DNA from: an uncultured Pelagibacteraceae bacterium
Lineage (GTDB): Bacteria; Pseudomonadota; Alphaproteobacteria; Pelagibacterales; Pelagibacteraceae
Direction: 5' to 3'
Assembly: GCA_902532195.1 (NCBI GenBank)
Contig: CACAHE010000003.1
Location: 1 to 64,000 of the forward strand
DNA length: 64,000 nucleotides
In this document: positions 1-9,288 of the stretch, piece by piece
How positions within the stretch are numbered: the stretch's first letter is position 1
Layout of the letters: the number at the start of each line of letters is the position of its first letter
Program-made: the position numbers and the translations under genes
The notes under the pieces: model-generated
Database searches by the model: none
What the model saw: the letters and a program-made list of their open reading frames with translations, nothing else
Told to the model about the DNA's origin: nothing

Positions 1-39
1 ATAAAATATTTAAAATAGTTCTAATGAATTAAATCTTTT

Positions 40-756
40 TTATTTAAAAAAAAATTTTTTTATCAAAATAGTAATAATTAATAATACAAAAATACCAATT
101 AATGGGTAGTAAACTTCTGGGTTTAATAAGATTTCAAAAAAAGATGGAGCAACTTGATTTTCATTTATTACTTTTTCAAGTCCACTTCCAAGAGTAACTC
201 CAACAAAAAGCTGCGGTATCATTCCAATTAAACTTCCAAAGAAAAAATTTCTTACTTTAATATTAAAAAGAGTAGGAATAATATTAGATATACCGAAAGG
301 AATACCTCCAACAAATCTATAAATTAAAAAATATATAAACTCATTTTTTTTAAATTTTTCATTAAGTGACACGAATCTATCTGAAAATTTTTCTTTAATA
401 AAATCTTTTAAAAAATAATTTGCAAATATGTATAAAAATGTAGCTCCAGTTGTTAGTCCAAAAAGAACAATTAACATCCCCATCCATTTACCAAAAATGA
501 AACCTCCTGATAAATAAATAGGTGCGCCGAAGCCCAATAGCATAACCCAAATAATCGTGATTATAAAAAAACATAATGAAATTATAAAATAATTTTTTTC
601 TTTAATGCTAATAAGATAATCTCTATTATTTTTGATAAACTCAAAGCTTGTAAGCTCATTTATAGAAAATTTACTAAAGAACGCCCAAAGAAATACAACT
701 ACTATGATGGCATAGGCCATTGCCAGAAAGATTTTAATTTTATTAGCTTTTTCCAT
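40..756 (-). CDS. VTT-domain (TVP38/TMEM64-like) membrane protein
   Basis: A 238-residue integral membrane protein of the VTT/SNARE-associated superfamily, to which DedA proteins belong. Several hydrophobic segments are visible (about residues 8-30, 50-75, 80-110, 140-165, 170-190 and 210-235). The central part carries the family pattern of a Gly/Pro-rich re-entrant stretch (GFGAPIYLSGGFIFG, about 75-90) and a second half with FVGGIPFGISN and GMIPQLFVGVTLGSG. Bacterial members are linked to lipid scrambling and undecaprenyl-phosphate handling, but the substrate here cannot be read from sequence. It is transcribed divergently from rpmH across an 85-base gap. Confidence 0.8.
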   Translation of the reverse strand: MEKANKIKIFLAMAYAIIVVVFLWAFFSKFSINELTSFEFIKNNRDYLISIKEKNYFIISLCFFIITIIWVMLLGFGAPIYLSGGFIFGKWMGMLIVLFGLTTGATFLYIFANYFLKDFIKEKFSDRFVSLNEKFKKNEFIYFLIYRFVGGIPFGISNIIPTLFNIKVRNFFFGSLIGMIPQLFVGVTLGSGLEKVINENQVAPSFFEILLNPEVYYPLIGIFVLLIITILIKKFFFK

Positions 757-841
757 ATATTATATAGAAATAAATTAACTGTACTTTAATATACTTATTT
801 TCTATAACTACCAAAATTTTTATACAATTTATTAACTAATT

Positions 842-976
842 ATGAAAAGAACTTATCAACCAAGTAGGCTAGTAAGAAAAAGAAGACACGGATTTAGGTC
901 AAAGATGAGATCAAAGGGTGGAAGAAAGTTATTAGCTAGAAGAAGATCAAAAGGACGAAGAAGACTAACAGTTTAA
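842..976 (+). CDS. rpmH: 50S ribosomal protein L34
   Basis: A 44-residue, highly basic protein starting [18 protein letters not shown] and ending GRRRLTV, which is the complete, canonical L34 sequence. It is a structural protein of the large ribosomal subunit. The stop codon (TAA, 974-976) shares its last A with the ATG of rnpA (976-978), the classic rpmH-rnpA pairing. It is the first gene of a plus-strand run reaching to about 8555, so a promoter should lie in the 85 bases upstream, although I could not pick out clear -35/-10 boxes there. Confidence 0.97.
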   Translation: MKRTYQPSRLVRKRRHGFRSKMRSKGGRKLLARRRSKGRRRLTV

Positions 977-1323
977 TGAAAATTAAAATTTCCAGTTTAA
1001 AAAAAAACGAAGATTTTAAATCTCTTTTAGCTGGAAAAAAAATTAGCAACAAATATTTAACAATTTTTTTTAAAAAACTATCTTATGAAAATAATAAAAG
1101 TTTAAATATAAGCTTTGTAGCTCAAAAAAAAATTGGAAATGCTGTAAAAAGAAACAAAATAAAAAGAAGATTAAAAAATATGGTTAGGGATATATGCAAG
1201 AAAATAAAAATAAATTTAAATTACTCATACTTGATAATTGCAAAAAAAAAAATACTTGAAGATGAATTTCAAATTATTAAAGAAGAATTATTTAATGATT
1301 TTAAAAAAACAAAAAAAATATAA
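976..1323 (+). CDS. rnpA: Ribonuclease P protein component
   Basis: A 115-residue basic protein, the protein subunit of RNase P that helps the catalytic RNA cut tRNA 5' leaders. The RNR signature is seen as AVKRNKIKRRLKNMVRD (about residues 56-72), preceded by FVAQKKIGN. Length fits the family. Translation is coupled to rpmH by the TAATG overlap, and yidD follows two bases later. Lys-rich composition reflects both RNA binding and the AT bias of this genome. Confidence 0.95.
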   Translation: MKIKISSLKKNEDFKSLLAGKKISNKYLTIFFKKLSYENNKSLNISFVAQKKIGNAVKRNKIKRRLKNMVRDICKKIKINLNYSYLIIAKKKILEDEFQIIKEELFNDFKKTKKI

Positions 1324-1325
1324 AC

Positions 1326-1562
1326 ATGCTTTCAAAAATTTTAATAAAAATTATTAAAATATATCAAATTATTATTTCTCCTTATTTGGGAGCAAACTGC
1401 AGATATGAGCCTACTTGTTCTAACTATTTTATTCAAAGCTTAAATGAGTTCGGATTTTTAAAGGGGAGCTTTAAAGGATTTAAAAGATTACTTACATGTC
1501 ATCCTATAAAATTTTTAGGCGGTAGCAGTGGTTACGATCCGGTAAAAAAGGAAGAAAATTAA
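1326..1562 (+). CDS. yidD: Membrane protein insertion efficiency factor YidD
   Basis: A 78-residue protein with the YidD signature: a short amphipathic N terminus, IISPYLGANCRYEPTCSNY with the conserved Cys pair, then a GGSSGYDPV tail. It assists YidC in inserting inner-membrane proteins. It lies in its usual position between rnpA and yidC, with zero bases separating its stop from the yidC start, which supports co-translation. Confidence 0.95.
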   Translation: MLSKILIKIIKIYQIIISPYLGANCRYEPTCSNYFIQSLNEFGFLKGSFKGFKRLLTCHPIKFLGGSSGYDPVKKEEN

Positions 1563-3251
1563 ATGGATACAAAAAATGTCATAGCAGCTATTTCATTAAG
1601 TGCAGCAGTAATAATTATATATGGCCTTTTTTTTGCACCTGAACCCACTCCTAGAAAAATTAATATTGATTCAAAAGATAAAAATAAAATAGTTGAGTCT
1701 ACAGAGGCTCCAAATATTGAGTCTGAAGAAATTGCTAACGATAACAAAATATCTAGACCGGAAGCATTGAAAGAAACAAGTAGAATAGAATTTGAAAATG
1801 AAAATGTTAAAGGATCAATTTCGCTTGAAGGAGGTATAATAGATGATTTAACATTTAAAAAATATACTGAAACTTTAAATGGGAATGACCAAGTTATATT
1901 GCTTAATCCAAGAAAATTAAAAAATGGATATTATATTGAAACAGGATGGGCTACTAGTAGTAAAAATATTGAAGTTCCAAATTTAGAAACAATATGGCAA
2001 GTAAAAAATAATTATAAATTAACTCCAAATAATTCAATTGAATTATATTGGAAAAATGAACAGGGAATAACTTTTAAAAAAATAATAAAATTAGATGATG
2101 AATATCTTTTTTCTGTTGAACAAGTCATAACAAATAATACAGAAAATAAATATAATTTTTATCCTTATGGACAAATAATAAGAAATAAAGCTCCTGCTGT
2201 AACTAATTTTTATATATTGCATGAAGGATTACTTGGGGTATTTGATGATCAATTAGTTGAAGAAGATTATGATGATATAGAAGATAAAAAATTTAGTATT
2301 AATTCAGAATCTGGATGGTTTGGAATAACTGACAAATATTGGATTACAAGCATAATTCCTGAAAAAGACTCGAATTTTAAGTCAAATTTTGAATATAAAA
2401 ATAAGTTTAAAGCAAATTTTATTCAAACTAAATCCACTGAAGTTGGAGCGAATGAAAGTAAATCAAATCAAATAAAAATTATAGTCGCAGCAAAAGAAGT
2501 TGATGTAATCGATGATTATGCCGAAAAATTAAATGTAGGTAAATTTGATTTGGTAATTGATTGGGGGTGGTTTTATTTTATTGTTAAACCACTATTTTTT
2601 CTAATAGATTATTTCTTTAAACTTACAGGCAATTTTGGAATAGCAATAATTTTAATTACTATTTGTATAAGATTAGTTTTTTTTCCTTTAGCAAACTATT
2701 CATTTAGATCTATGGCTAAAATGAAAGCACTTCAACCTGAAATGGTGCGGCTAAAAGAATTGCACAAAGAAGATAAAGTTAAGCTGCAACAGGAGATGAT
2801 GTCACTTTATAAAAAAGAAAAAATAAATCCTGCATCAGGATGTTTGCCAATATTAATTCAAATTCCTTTTTTCTTTGCAATTTATAAAATGCTTTTTGTT
2901 ACAATTGAAATGAGACATCAACCATTTTATGGTTGGATCCAAGATTTATCTGAGAGAGATCCTACTTCTATATTTAATATTTTTGGTTTAATTCCATGGG
3001 ATCCACCTTCTTTTTTATTAATTGGGGCCTGGCCTTGTCTAATGGGAGTAACAATGTATATACAACAGAAATTAAATCCAACTCCACCAGATCCTGTGCA
3101 AGCAAAAATATTCATGTTTTTTCCTTTGTTTCTTACAGTGATTTTAGCACCATTTCCATCTGGGCTGGTAATATATTGGACTATAAACAATATACTAACT
3201 ATGGCTCAGCAAGTTATCATAATGAAAAGAACCACTGTAAAAACAGTATAA
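1563..3251 (+). CDS. yidC: Membrane protein insertase YidC
   Basis: A 562-residue Gram-negative-type YidC. It has an N-terminal transmembrane segment (about 5-25), a large periplasmic P1 domain (about 50-325), then the conserved insertase core beginning near FYFIVKPLFFLIDYFFKLTGNFG. The core contains the groove arginine region (ITICIRLVFFPL), the cytoplasmic helical hairpin (FRSMAKMKALQPEM...LYKKEKINPASGCLPILIQIPFFFAIYKML) and the last helices ending near IMKRTTVKTV. It inserts and folds inner-membrane proteins with or without SecYEG. In most alphaproteobacteria the GTPase gene engB (yihA) follows; here argB starts nine bases later. Confidence 0.97.
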   Translation: MDTKNVIAAISLSAAVIIIYGLFFAPEPTPRKINIDSKDKNKIVESTEAPNIESEEIANDNKISRPEALKETSRIEFENENVKGSISLEGGIIDDLTFKKYTETLNGNDQVILLNPRKLKNGYYIETGWATSSKNIEVPNLETIWQVKNNYKLTPNNSIELYWKNEQGITFKKIIKLDDEYLFSVEQVITNNTENKYNFYPYGQIIRNKAPAVTNFYILHEGLLGVFDDQLVEEDYDDIEDKKFSINSESGWFGITDKYWITSIIPEKDSNFKSNFEYKNKFKANFIQTKSTEVGANESKSNQIKIIVAAKEVDVIDDYAEKLNVGKFDLVIDWGWFYFIVKPLFFLIDYFFKLTGNFGIAIILITICIRLVFFPLANYSFRSMAKMKALQPEMVRLKELHKEDKVKLQQEMMSLYKKEKINPASGCLPILIQIPFFFAIYKMLFVTIEMRHQPFYGWIQDLSERDPTSIFNIFGLIPWDPPSFLLIGAWPCLMGVTMYIQQKLNPTPPDPVQAKIFMFFPLFLTVILAPFPSGLVIYWTINNILTMAQQVIIMKRTTVKTV

Positions 3252-3260
3252 ATTATTTAA

Positions 3261-4106
3261 ATGGATTTAGAGAATATAATTCCAAAGGGTGGTCCTACAA
3301 TTTTCGAGGTCAAAAAATACATTCAAAAATATAATAAAGAAATAATTGTCATAAAGTGTGGTGGAAGTGTCTTGCTTGAATCTTTACTTTTTGATCAATT
3401 TATAGAAGATATTTTAGTTGTAAATAAACTTGGACTCAATACAATTATTGTTCATGGAGGTGGAAAAAATATAAAAAAAAAACTCGATGAAAATAAAATT
3501 GCAAGTAAGTTTATAGATGGATTAAGAGTAACTGATGAAAAAACTATTTCAGTTGTCGAAAAAGCATTAAATGAATTAAATTTAGAAATAGTAAAAAAAT
3601 TAAATGAAAAAAGCTGCATGGCATTTTCAATTAATTCTAAAAATAACATTATTAAAGTTAATAAAGTTTCTAGCGAACTAGGTTATGTTGGAAATCCATC
3701 ATCTGTAGAAAATAAATATTTAAATGAATTAATTAGTAAAAAAAAACTTCCGATAATTGTACCAATGGGAAAAGATAAAAATAATAAAATTTATAATATA
3801 AATGCAGATATTGCTGCAGGAGCCGTAGCAAAATCTTTAAATTCAAGAAGATTATTATTGATGACTGATGTTGAGGGCGTATTAGATAAAAACAACAAAT
3901 TAGTATCTGAATTATACTCTGAAATTGCAGAAAAAATGATCGAGGATGGAATAATTAAGGGAGGAATGATACCCAAAATAAATACCTGTCTTGATGCAGT
4001 CCATAATGGAGTAACTGGTGTTGCTATAATAGATGGCAGAAAACCTCATTCAATTTTATTTGAATTATTTTCTGACAAAGGTGCAGGAACATTAATTAGA
4101 AAATGA
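3261..4106 (+). CDS. argB: Acetylglutamate kinase
   Basis: A 281-residue amino-acid kinase that phosphorylates N-acetylglutamate in arginine synthesis. Visible motifs are IKCGGSVL (about 31-38, phosphate binding), IIVHGGGKNI with the glycine-rich loop, INADIAAGAVAKSL (substrate site), LLLMTDVEGVLD and GGMIPKI near the C terminus. The N-terminal extension before the core (about 20 residues) is typical of arginine-sensitive ArgB proteins with an N-terminal helix. The stop overlaps the next start (ATGA), so the HAD phosphatase is translationally coupled. Confidence 0.95.
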   Translation: MDLENIIPKGGPTIFEVKKYIQKYNKEIIVIKCGGSVLLESLLFDQFIEDILVVNKLGLNTIIVHGGGKNIKKKLDENKIASKFIDGLRVTDEKTISVVEKALNELNLEIVKKLNEKSCMAFSINSKNNIIKVNKVSSELGYVGNPSSVENKYLNELISKKKLPIIVPMGKDKNNKIYNINADIAAGAVAKSLNSRRLLLMTDVEGVLDKNNKLVSELYSEIAEKMIEDGIIKGGMIPKINTCLDAVHNGVTGVAIIDGRKPHSILFELFSDKGAGTLIRK

Positions 4107-4774
4107 TAAAATTTAAAAATATAAAGAATATCGTATTTGATTTAGATGGAGTTTTATACCAAGATTTAGAAGCTGTATTTGGCCAAGTAAGTAAAAAAAT
4201 GACTGAATATATTTCAAATAAATTAGGATTAAATTTAAAGAAAGCAAAAGAATTACAAACAAATTATTTCCATAAATATAATACAAGTTTAAATGGTTTG
4301 ATGATTCACCATAAAATTAATCCGGATGAATTTTTAAAAAAAGTTCATGATATAGACCTATCTTTTATGAAAAAAGATATAGTTTTAAGGAAAGAACTTG
4401 AAAAATTAAATTTAAAAAAATTTATTTTTACCAATGGTAGTAAAGAACATGCAATCAATATAACGACACATTTAGGTATTAATGACCTATTTGATGGATT
4501 ATTTGATATAGTCGATGCTGAGTTTAGCCCCAAACCCACTGCTAAAGCTTTTGATTTAATGGTTAAAAAGTTCAAGATTGATCCTCACGAAACGCTTTAT
4601 ATTGAAGACATAGCAAAAAATTTATCAATTGGTAAAGAAAGAGGTGCAATTACTGTCTGGTTAATTAATGATGAATACTGGGGAAAAAAAGAGTCTGATA
4701 AGGAATTCATAGATTACAAAATTGAAAATCTTTCTTTATTTTTAAAAGAAATCAGGCTATTACAAAACTCATAA
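4103..4774 (+). CDS. HAD-family hydrolase, pyrimidine 5'-nucleotidase type
   Basis: A 223-residue HAD phosphatase with all four motifs: FDLDGVLY near residues 11-18 (nucleophile and acid/base Asp), FTNGS (motif II), [11 protein letters not shown] (motif III Lys) and YIEDIAKNL (motif IV acidic pair). The helical cap between motifs I and II places it in the subfamily annotated as pyrimidine 5'-nucleotidase, which sits between argB and dapD in many alphaproteobacteria. It overlaps argB by four bases and precedes dapD by five bases. Substrate specificity is inferred only from this family placement. Confidence 0.85.
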   Translation: MIKFKNIKNIVFDLDGVLYQDLEAVFGQVSKKMTEYISNKLGLNLKKAKELQTNYFHKYNTSLNGLMIHHKINPDEFLKKVHDIDLSFMKKDIVLRKELEKLNLKKFIFTNGSKEHAINITTHLGINDLFDGLFDIVDAEFSPKPTAKAFDLMVKKFKIDPHETLYIEDIAKNLSIGKERGAITVWLINDEYWGKKESDKEFIDYKIENLSLFLKEIRLLQNS

Positions 4775-4779
4775 GTATT

Positions 4780-5607
4780 ATGAGTGTAGAAAATATTATA
4801 AACAAAGCTTGGGAAAATAAAGACCAGGTTAGCCCAAATTCAGACAAAAATTTGAAAGATGCAATTAATCAAATTATTGATGAGCTGGATAAAGGAAAAG
4901 TAAGAGTTGCAGAAAAAATAGATGGTAGGTGGATAACTCATCAATACCTTAAAAAAGCTATAATGTTAAGTTTTAGAATTTATCCAATGGAAAACTTAAA
5001 TGGTCCTTATAGTAGTTGGTATGATAAAGCTCACTTACTGAAAGGTAAAACAGCTGGATGGACAAAAAAAGATCATGAAAAAGCTGGTTTCAGAATGGTT
5101 CCTAATTCACCAGTCAGAAAAGGATCATTTGTTGGTAAGAATGCAGTTCTGATGCCATGCTATGTAAATATTGGTGCATACATTGATGAAGGTACAATGA
5201 TTGATACTTTTGCAAGAGCTGGCAGCTGTAGTCAAATTGGAAAAAATTGCCATATATCGGCAGCTAGTGGAGTAGGCGGAGTATTGGAGCCTGCTCAAGC
5301 ACTTCCAACAATAATTGAAGATAATGTTTTCTTGGGAGCAATGTCTGAAGTAGTTGAAGGTGTAATTGTAGGTGAAGGTTCTGTAATAAGTATGGGGATG
5401 TATATTGGGCAATCAACTAAAATTGTAAATAGAAAAACAGGTGAAATAACTTATGGGAAAATACCTCCCTATTCCGTTGTAGTTCCTGGATCTTTACCAG
5501 ATAAAAATAATTCTTCAGCACCTTCTTTGTATTGTGCAGTAATTATCAAGCAAGTTGATGAAAAAACAAGGTCTAAAACATCTATAAATGACCTACTAAG
5601 AGATTAA
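4780..5607 (+). CDS. dapD: Tetrahydrodipicolinate N-succinyltransferase
   Basis: A 275-residue enzyme that succinylates tetrahydrodipicolinate in the succinylase branch of lysine/diaminopimelate synthesis. The N-terminal helical domain is followed by a left-handed beta-helix of hexapeptide repeats ([20 protein letters not shown] onward) with the active-site region [19 protein letters not shown] and the CoA-binding stretch [11 protein letters not shown]. The length is normal for the family. dapE follows after two bases, so both steps of the pathway are made from one message. Confidence 0.96.
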   Translation: MSVENIINKAWENKDQVSPNSDKNLKDAINQIIDELDKGKVRVAEKIDGRWITHQYLKKAIMLSFRIYPMENLNGPYSSWYDKAHLLKGKTAGWTKKDHEKAGFRMVPNSPVRKGSFVGKNAVLMPCYVNIGAYIDEGTMIDTFARAGSCSQIGKNCHISAASGVGGVLEPAQALPTIIEDNVFLGAMSEVVEGVIVGEGSVISMGMYIGQSTKIVNRKTGEITYGKIPPYSVVVPGSLPDKNNSSAPSLYCAVIIKQVDEKTRSKTSINDLLRD

Positions 5608-5609
5608 TA

Positions 5610-6752
5610 ATGAAAATATATAATGAGATAAAATTAGCTAAAGAGCTAATCAGGTTCCAAACTATCAAAACTGAAGATAAAGGAATTATTAAGTTTTTAA
5701 TCAAAAAACTATCTTTAATAGGATTTAAATGTAAAATTATAAAGTCAAAAGGTTTAAATTCTAAACCTGCATTAAATCTTTTTGCAAAATTTGGAAATTC
5801 TAAACCTCATATAAATTTTTTAGGTCATAGCGATGTCGTTTTAAATCTAAATAACTGGAGTGTGCCTCCTTTTAAAGGTGTTGTTAGAAAAGGCTATCTT
5901 TATGGAAGAGGAGCTCAAGATATGAAAGGTTGTATTGCTTGCTGGATAAGTGCTGTTAGTCACTTTATTAAAAATAAAAAATTTAATGGATCACTTTCTA
6001 TAATAATAGCAGCTGATGAGGAAACAAGCAGCTTAGGCACTCCTGCTGTAATTAAATATTTAAAAAATAAGAGAGAAAAAATAGATTTTGCTATAGTAGG
6101 TGAGCCATCTTCAAATAAAAAAGTAGGTGATGAAATTAGGATAGGCAGAAGAGGATCTATGAATGCAAAACTAACAGTATTAGGAAAAAGTGGACATGCT
6201 GCTTTTTTTGGATCATATAAAAATCCTTGTACAACATTAGCAAGAATAATTTCAAAATTGAAAACTGTAAGACTTGATAATGGAACCAAATATATGCCTG
6301 CATCTAATTTAGAAATAACTAAAATTAATGTGGATAATTTATCTGAAAATGTAATACCACAATCAGCCGAAGCTCATTTTAATGTAAGATTTAATTCAAC
6401 ATATAGCTCTTTATCTCTAAAAAAAAAATTAAATAAATTTATTTCTGCTATTGCTAAAAAAGATAAATGTAAATTTAAAATTATTTATAGAGTATCTGGG
6501 GAAGCATTTTACACTAAGCCAAATAAAGATATTCTAATGATTAAAAAAACAATTAAAAAAACTACAAATATATTAACTAGATTTACATGTGGTGGTGGCA
6601 CCAGTGATAGTAGATTTTTAGGGAAAATAAATAGATTAGAGTTAGGTTTAAGAAACAATACTATACATATGGTTAACGAAAAAACTTCAATTTCTGATAT
6701 GAAAAAATTAACTAAGATATATTATAATATTTTAGAAAATTATTTTAAGTGA
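5610..6752 (+). CDS. dapE: Succinyl-diaminopimelate desuccinylase
   Basis: A 380-residue M20-family zinc peptidase that removes succinate from N-succinyl-LL-diaminopimelate. Metal ligands can be placed: His73 in LGHSDVV (Ser replaces the usual Thr), Asp104 in GRGAQDMKG, the Glu pair in ADEETS (about 137-138), Glu165 in GEPS and a C-terminal His in NNTIHMVNE. The lid/dimerisation domain occupies the middle. Its stop overlaps the GTG start of the next gene. Neighbour dapD confirms the pathway. Confidence 0.94.
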   Translation: MKIYNEIKLAKELIRFQTIKTEDKGIIKFLIKKLSLIGFKCKIIKSKGLNSKPALNLFAKFGNSKPHINFLGHSDVVLNLNNWSVPPFKGVVRKGYLYGRGAQDMKGCIACWISAVSHFIKNKKFNGSLSIIIAADEETSSLGTPAVIKYLKNKREKIDFAIVGEPSSNKKVGDEIRIGRRGSMNAKLTVLGKSGHAAFFGSYKNPCTTLARIISKLKTVRLDNGTKYMPASNLEITKINVDNLSENVIPQSAEAHFNVRFNSTYSSLSLKKKLNKFISAIAKKDKCKFKIIYRVSGEAFYTKPNKDILMIKKTIKKTTNILTRFTCGGGTSDSRFLGKINRLELGLRNNTIHMVNEKTSISDMKKLTKIYYNILENYFK

Positions 6753-7681
6753 AAACAGCGATAATAACTACTGATACATATTTAAATCATATTACGGGGC
6801 AAGGACACCCAGAAAATGCTGATAGGGTATCTGTTGTAATAGATAATCTGAAAAAAATTGATAAAAAAAATTTTGTTTGGAAAAAACCAAAAAAATTTGA
6901 CGCTAAATATTTAGAAATAACTCATAATTCCAATTATGTAAAAGAAGTTGAGAAATCATTTCCTAAAAAAGGATTATTTTTTTTAGATGGAGATACGATT
7001 GTATCTCCAGGTAGCAAAGAAGCTACTTCGGATGCAGTTGGTTCAATAATAGCTGCTATAGATGGTATTCAAAATAAAGAATTCAAAAATGCCTTTTGCG
7101 CAGTAAGGCCACCTGGACATCATGCTGAAAAAAATAAAGCTATGGGTTTCTGTATATATAATAATGTTGCAGTTGGAGCTCACTATTTAATTGAAAATTA
7201 TAAGTTAAAAAGAATAGCAATCATTGACTTTGATGTTCATCATGGCAACGGCACACAAAATATTTTCCATGATAATGAAAAAGTATTGTATATATCTACG
7301 CATCAATATCCTTATTATCCTGGATCAGGTTCAAATGCTGAAAAAGGTAAATTTAATAATGTATTAAATATTCCTTTGCCAGCAGGGACGAATTCAGAAG
7401 AATATTTAAATGCTTACGAACATGTTTTAAAAAAAATAAAACAATTTAAACCAGAATTTGTTCTTTTTTCAGCAGGTTTTGATGCACATAAAGATGATCC
7501 TTTGGCTCAACTTCAATTAAAATCAAAAGATTTTTATGATCTTACAAAAAGAACTCTACAAATAGTAAAATCAAGCTGTAAAGGAAATATTGTATCAATT
7601 TTAGAAGGTGGATATGATTTAAATGCATTAAAAGAAAGTACCGAAATGCACATCAACGCTCTTTTGGAAGATAGTAATTGA
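6749..7681 (+). CDS. Histone-deacetylase-like (acetylpolyamine amidohydrolase family) protein
   Basis: A 310-residue arginase/deacetylase-fold protein. The catalytic His pair is His124-His125 in RPPGHHAEKN; the zinc ligands are Asp162 and His164 in DFDVHHGNG and Asp245 in SAGFDAHKDDP; EGGYDL closes the pocket. All residues needed for a zinc amidohydrolase are present. Bacterial homologues remove acetyl groups from polyamines, small molecules or lysines; the target here is unknown. The GTG start lies within GTGA overlapping the dapE stop, so it is likely made together with DapE. Confidence 0.88.
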   Translation: MKTAIITTDTYLNHITGQGHPENADRVSVVIDNLKKIDKKNFVWKKPKKFDAKYLEITHNSNYVKEVEKSFPKKGLFFLDGDTIVSPGSKEATSDAVGSIIAAIDGIQNKEFKNAFCAVRPPGHHAEKNKAMGFCIYNNVAVGAHYLIENYKLKRIAIIDFDVHHGNGTQNIFHDNEKVLYISTHQYPYYPGSGSNAEKGKFNNVLNIPLPAGTNSEEYLNAYEHVLKKIKQFKPEFVLFSAGFDAHKDDPLAQLQLKSKDFYDLTKRTLQIVKSSCKGNIVSILEGGYDLNALKESTEMHINALLEDSN

Positions 7682-7700
7682 TGATATATTTATTATAATT

Positions 7701-8555
7701 ATGAGTATTGTAACTGATATTTTTTTACCTTTGGCTCTAGCATTCATCATGTTTGCCCTTGGATTAGGACTTACTACAGCTGATTTTTTAAGAGTTATCA
7801 AACAACCAAAAGATTTTTTTGTTGGTGCTATTAGTCAAATTATTCTGCTTCCATTAATTGCTTTTATTTTAGTTTCAATTTGGCCAATATCACCCGAGCT
7901 AGCGATAGGTGTTATGATTATTGCCGCTGCACCTGGTGGTGTCACTTCAAACATACTAACTTCATTTGCCAAAGGCGATGTTGCTCTTTCCGTATCTCTT
8001 ACAGCTATCATTAGTTTATTGTGTGTAATAACAGTGCCTTTCATTATTGTAACTTCTTTAAATTTATTAGGCTTAGATAATATAAATCAAAAAATTTCAT
8101 TGATTAGTATGGCAATTAGTATGTTTTTGATTGTTACAGTTCCTGTAATTATAGGAATGATATTTAGAAAGTTTGCATCAAATGTAGCGTTAAAATTTGA
8201 ACCAATTGCTAAAAAGATTTCAATGGTGTTGTTTGTGATTGTTTTGCTTGGAGCTATTTTAGCAGAAAAAGATAATATCGTTTCATATTTTTCTGATGCT
8301 GGACTAATAACACTTGCTTTAAATATTTTGATGATGATTGTTGCTTTTTATGTTGCGCAGTTTCTCGGCACAGGCAGCTCCCAAAAAAAATGTATTGCTA
8401 TAGAGTGTGGTTTACAAAATGGAACTTTAGCAATTTTCGTAGGGACAGCTTTGTTTGGAGGTGGAGCATACGTAATACCTGCTGCAACTTATAGCTTAAT
8501 AATGTTTGCGACTTCTTTAATTTTTGTATTTTTTGTGAGAAAAACTAATAATTAA
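7701..8555 (+). CDS. Bile acid:sodium symporter (BASS) family transporter
   Basis: A 284-residue, almost wholly hydrophobic protein with about nine to ten transmembrane segments. Family landmarks are the N-terminal FALGLGLTTADFLRV, the broken-helix region AAAPGGVTSNILTSFAKGD and, in the second repeat, IECGLQNGTLAIFVG, which form the crossover Na+/substrate site. Members carry bile acids in animals and small organic anions such as pyruvate or ketopantoate precursors in plants and bacteria. It follows the amidohydrolase after 19 bases. Its 3' end overlaps that of truA by 11 bases (convergent). Confidence 0.88.
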   Translation: MSIVTDIFLPLALAFIMFALGLGLTTADFLRVIKQPKDFFVGAISQIILLPLIAFILVSIWPISPELAIGVMIIAAAPGGVTSNILTSFAKGDVALSVSLTAIISLLCVITVPFIIVTSLNLLGLDNINQKISLISMAISMFLIVTVPVIIGMIFRKFASNVALKFEPIAKKISMVLFVIVLLGAILAEKDNIVSYFSDAGLITLALNILMMIVAFYVAQFLGTGSSQKKCIAIECGLQNGTLAIFVGTALFGGGAYVIPAATYSLIMFATSLIFVFFVRKTNN

Positions 8556-9288
8556 CTTTTAATAGATAAAGACCATGAGCTGGCGCTGGAGGTGCACATA
8601 GTTTTCTTTTTTTCGATTTAAATATATGTTCAAATTTTTTTAAACTCCACTTTTTTTGTGCTACATATGTAAGACAACCAACCATCGATCTTACTTGATT
8701 TCTTAAAAAAGACTTTGATTTAAATTGAATTTCAATTTTTTCATTTCTTTTTTTAATATTAATTTTTTTTAATGTTTTGATTGAAGTGATTGAATAACAA
8801 TTTGAAGCTTGAAAAGTTTTAAAATCTTTTTTACCTAAAAGCATTTTTGCGGCTTTTTTCATTAGTTTAATATCTAGCTTTTTTCTAATATGCCAAACTT
8901 TATTTTTATCTATTGATGGTGAAGCCAATCTATTAAGAATAATATATTCGTAAATTCTTTCTTTGGCAGAATATCTTGCATGAAAACTTGAATTTCTTTT
9001 TTTTATTTCTAGTATTGAAATTAATTTTTTATTTAAAAAAAAATTTAAAGAGTAAATAAATTTCTTTGTATCAATAATTTTTTTTTTAGTATCAAAATGA
9101 GCTGATTGACCCCACGAATTAACATTTTTATCTGTTCTTCCAGCACCTATAATTTTTATTTTTTCTTTTAAAATTTTTGAAATAGCAGATTGAATTAATT
9201 TTTGAACAGTATTACCTTTTTTTTGAATTTGAAATCCATATAGATTTGATCCGTCATATTCTATAATTATCTGATACCTATACATCAT
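8545..9288 (-). CDS. truA: tRNA pseudouridine(38-40) synthase TruA
   Basis: A 247-residue enzyme that makes pseudouridine at positions 38-40 of the tRNA anticodon arm. The catalytic Asp is Asp53 in GAGRTDKNVNSWGQSAHF; later landmarks are SFHARYSAKERIYEY, a typical TruA stretch, and SFLRNQVRSMVGCL. The residues after the catalytic Asp read KNVNS, where the family usually has a GVH core. Its start overlaps the fmt stop by 11 bases; the start could be either of two adjacent ATG codons (MMYRYQ). Confidence 0.93.
   Translation of the reverse strand: MMYRYQIIIEYDGSNLYGFQIQKKGNTVQKLIQSAISKILKEKIKIIGAGRTDKNVNSWGQSAHFDTKKKIIDTKKFIYSLNFFLNKKLISILEIKKRNSSFHARYSAKERIYEYIILNRLASPSIDKNKVWHIRKKLDIKLMKKAAKMLLGKKDFKTFQASNCYSITSIKTLKKINIKKRNEKIEIQFKSKSFLRNQVRSMVGCLTYVAQKKWSLKKFEHIFKSKKRKLCAPPAPAHGLYLLKVNY

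Noticed and set aside
757..841. Promoter for rpmH in the divergent gap
   Set aside because: Several AT-rich hexamers resemble -10 boxes, but none is paired with a credible -35 at proper spacing, so no call is made.
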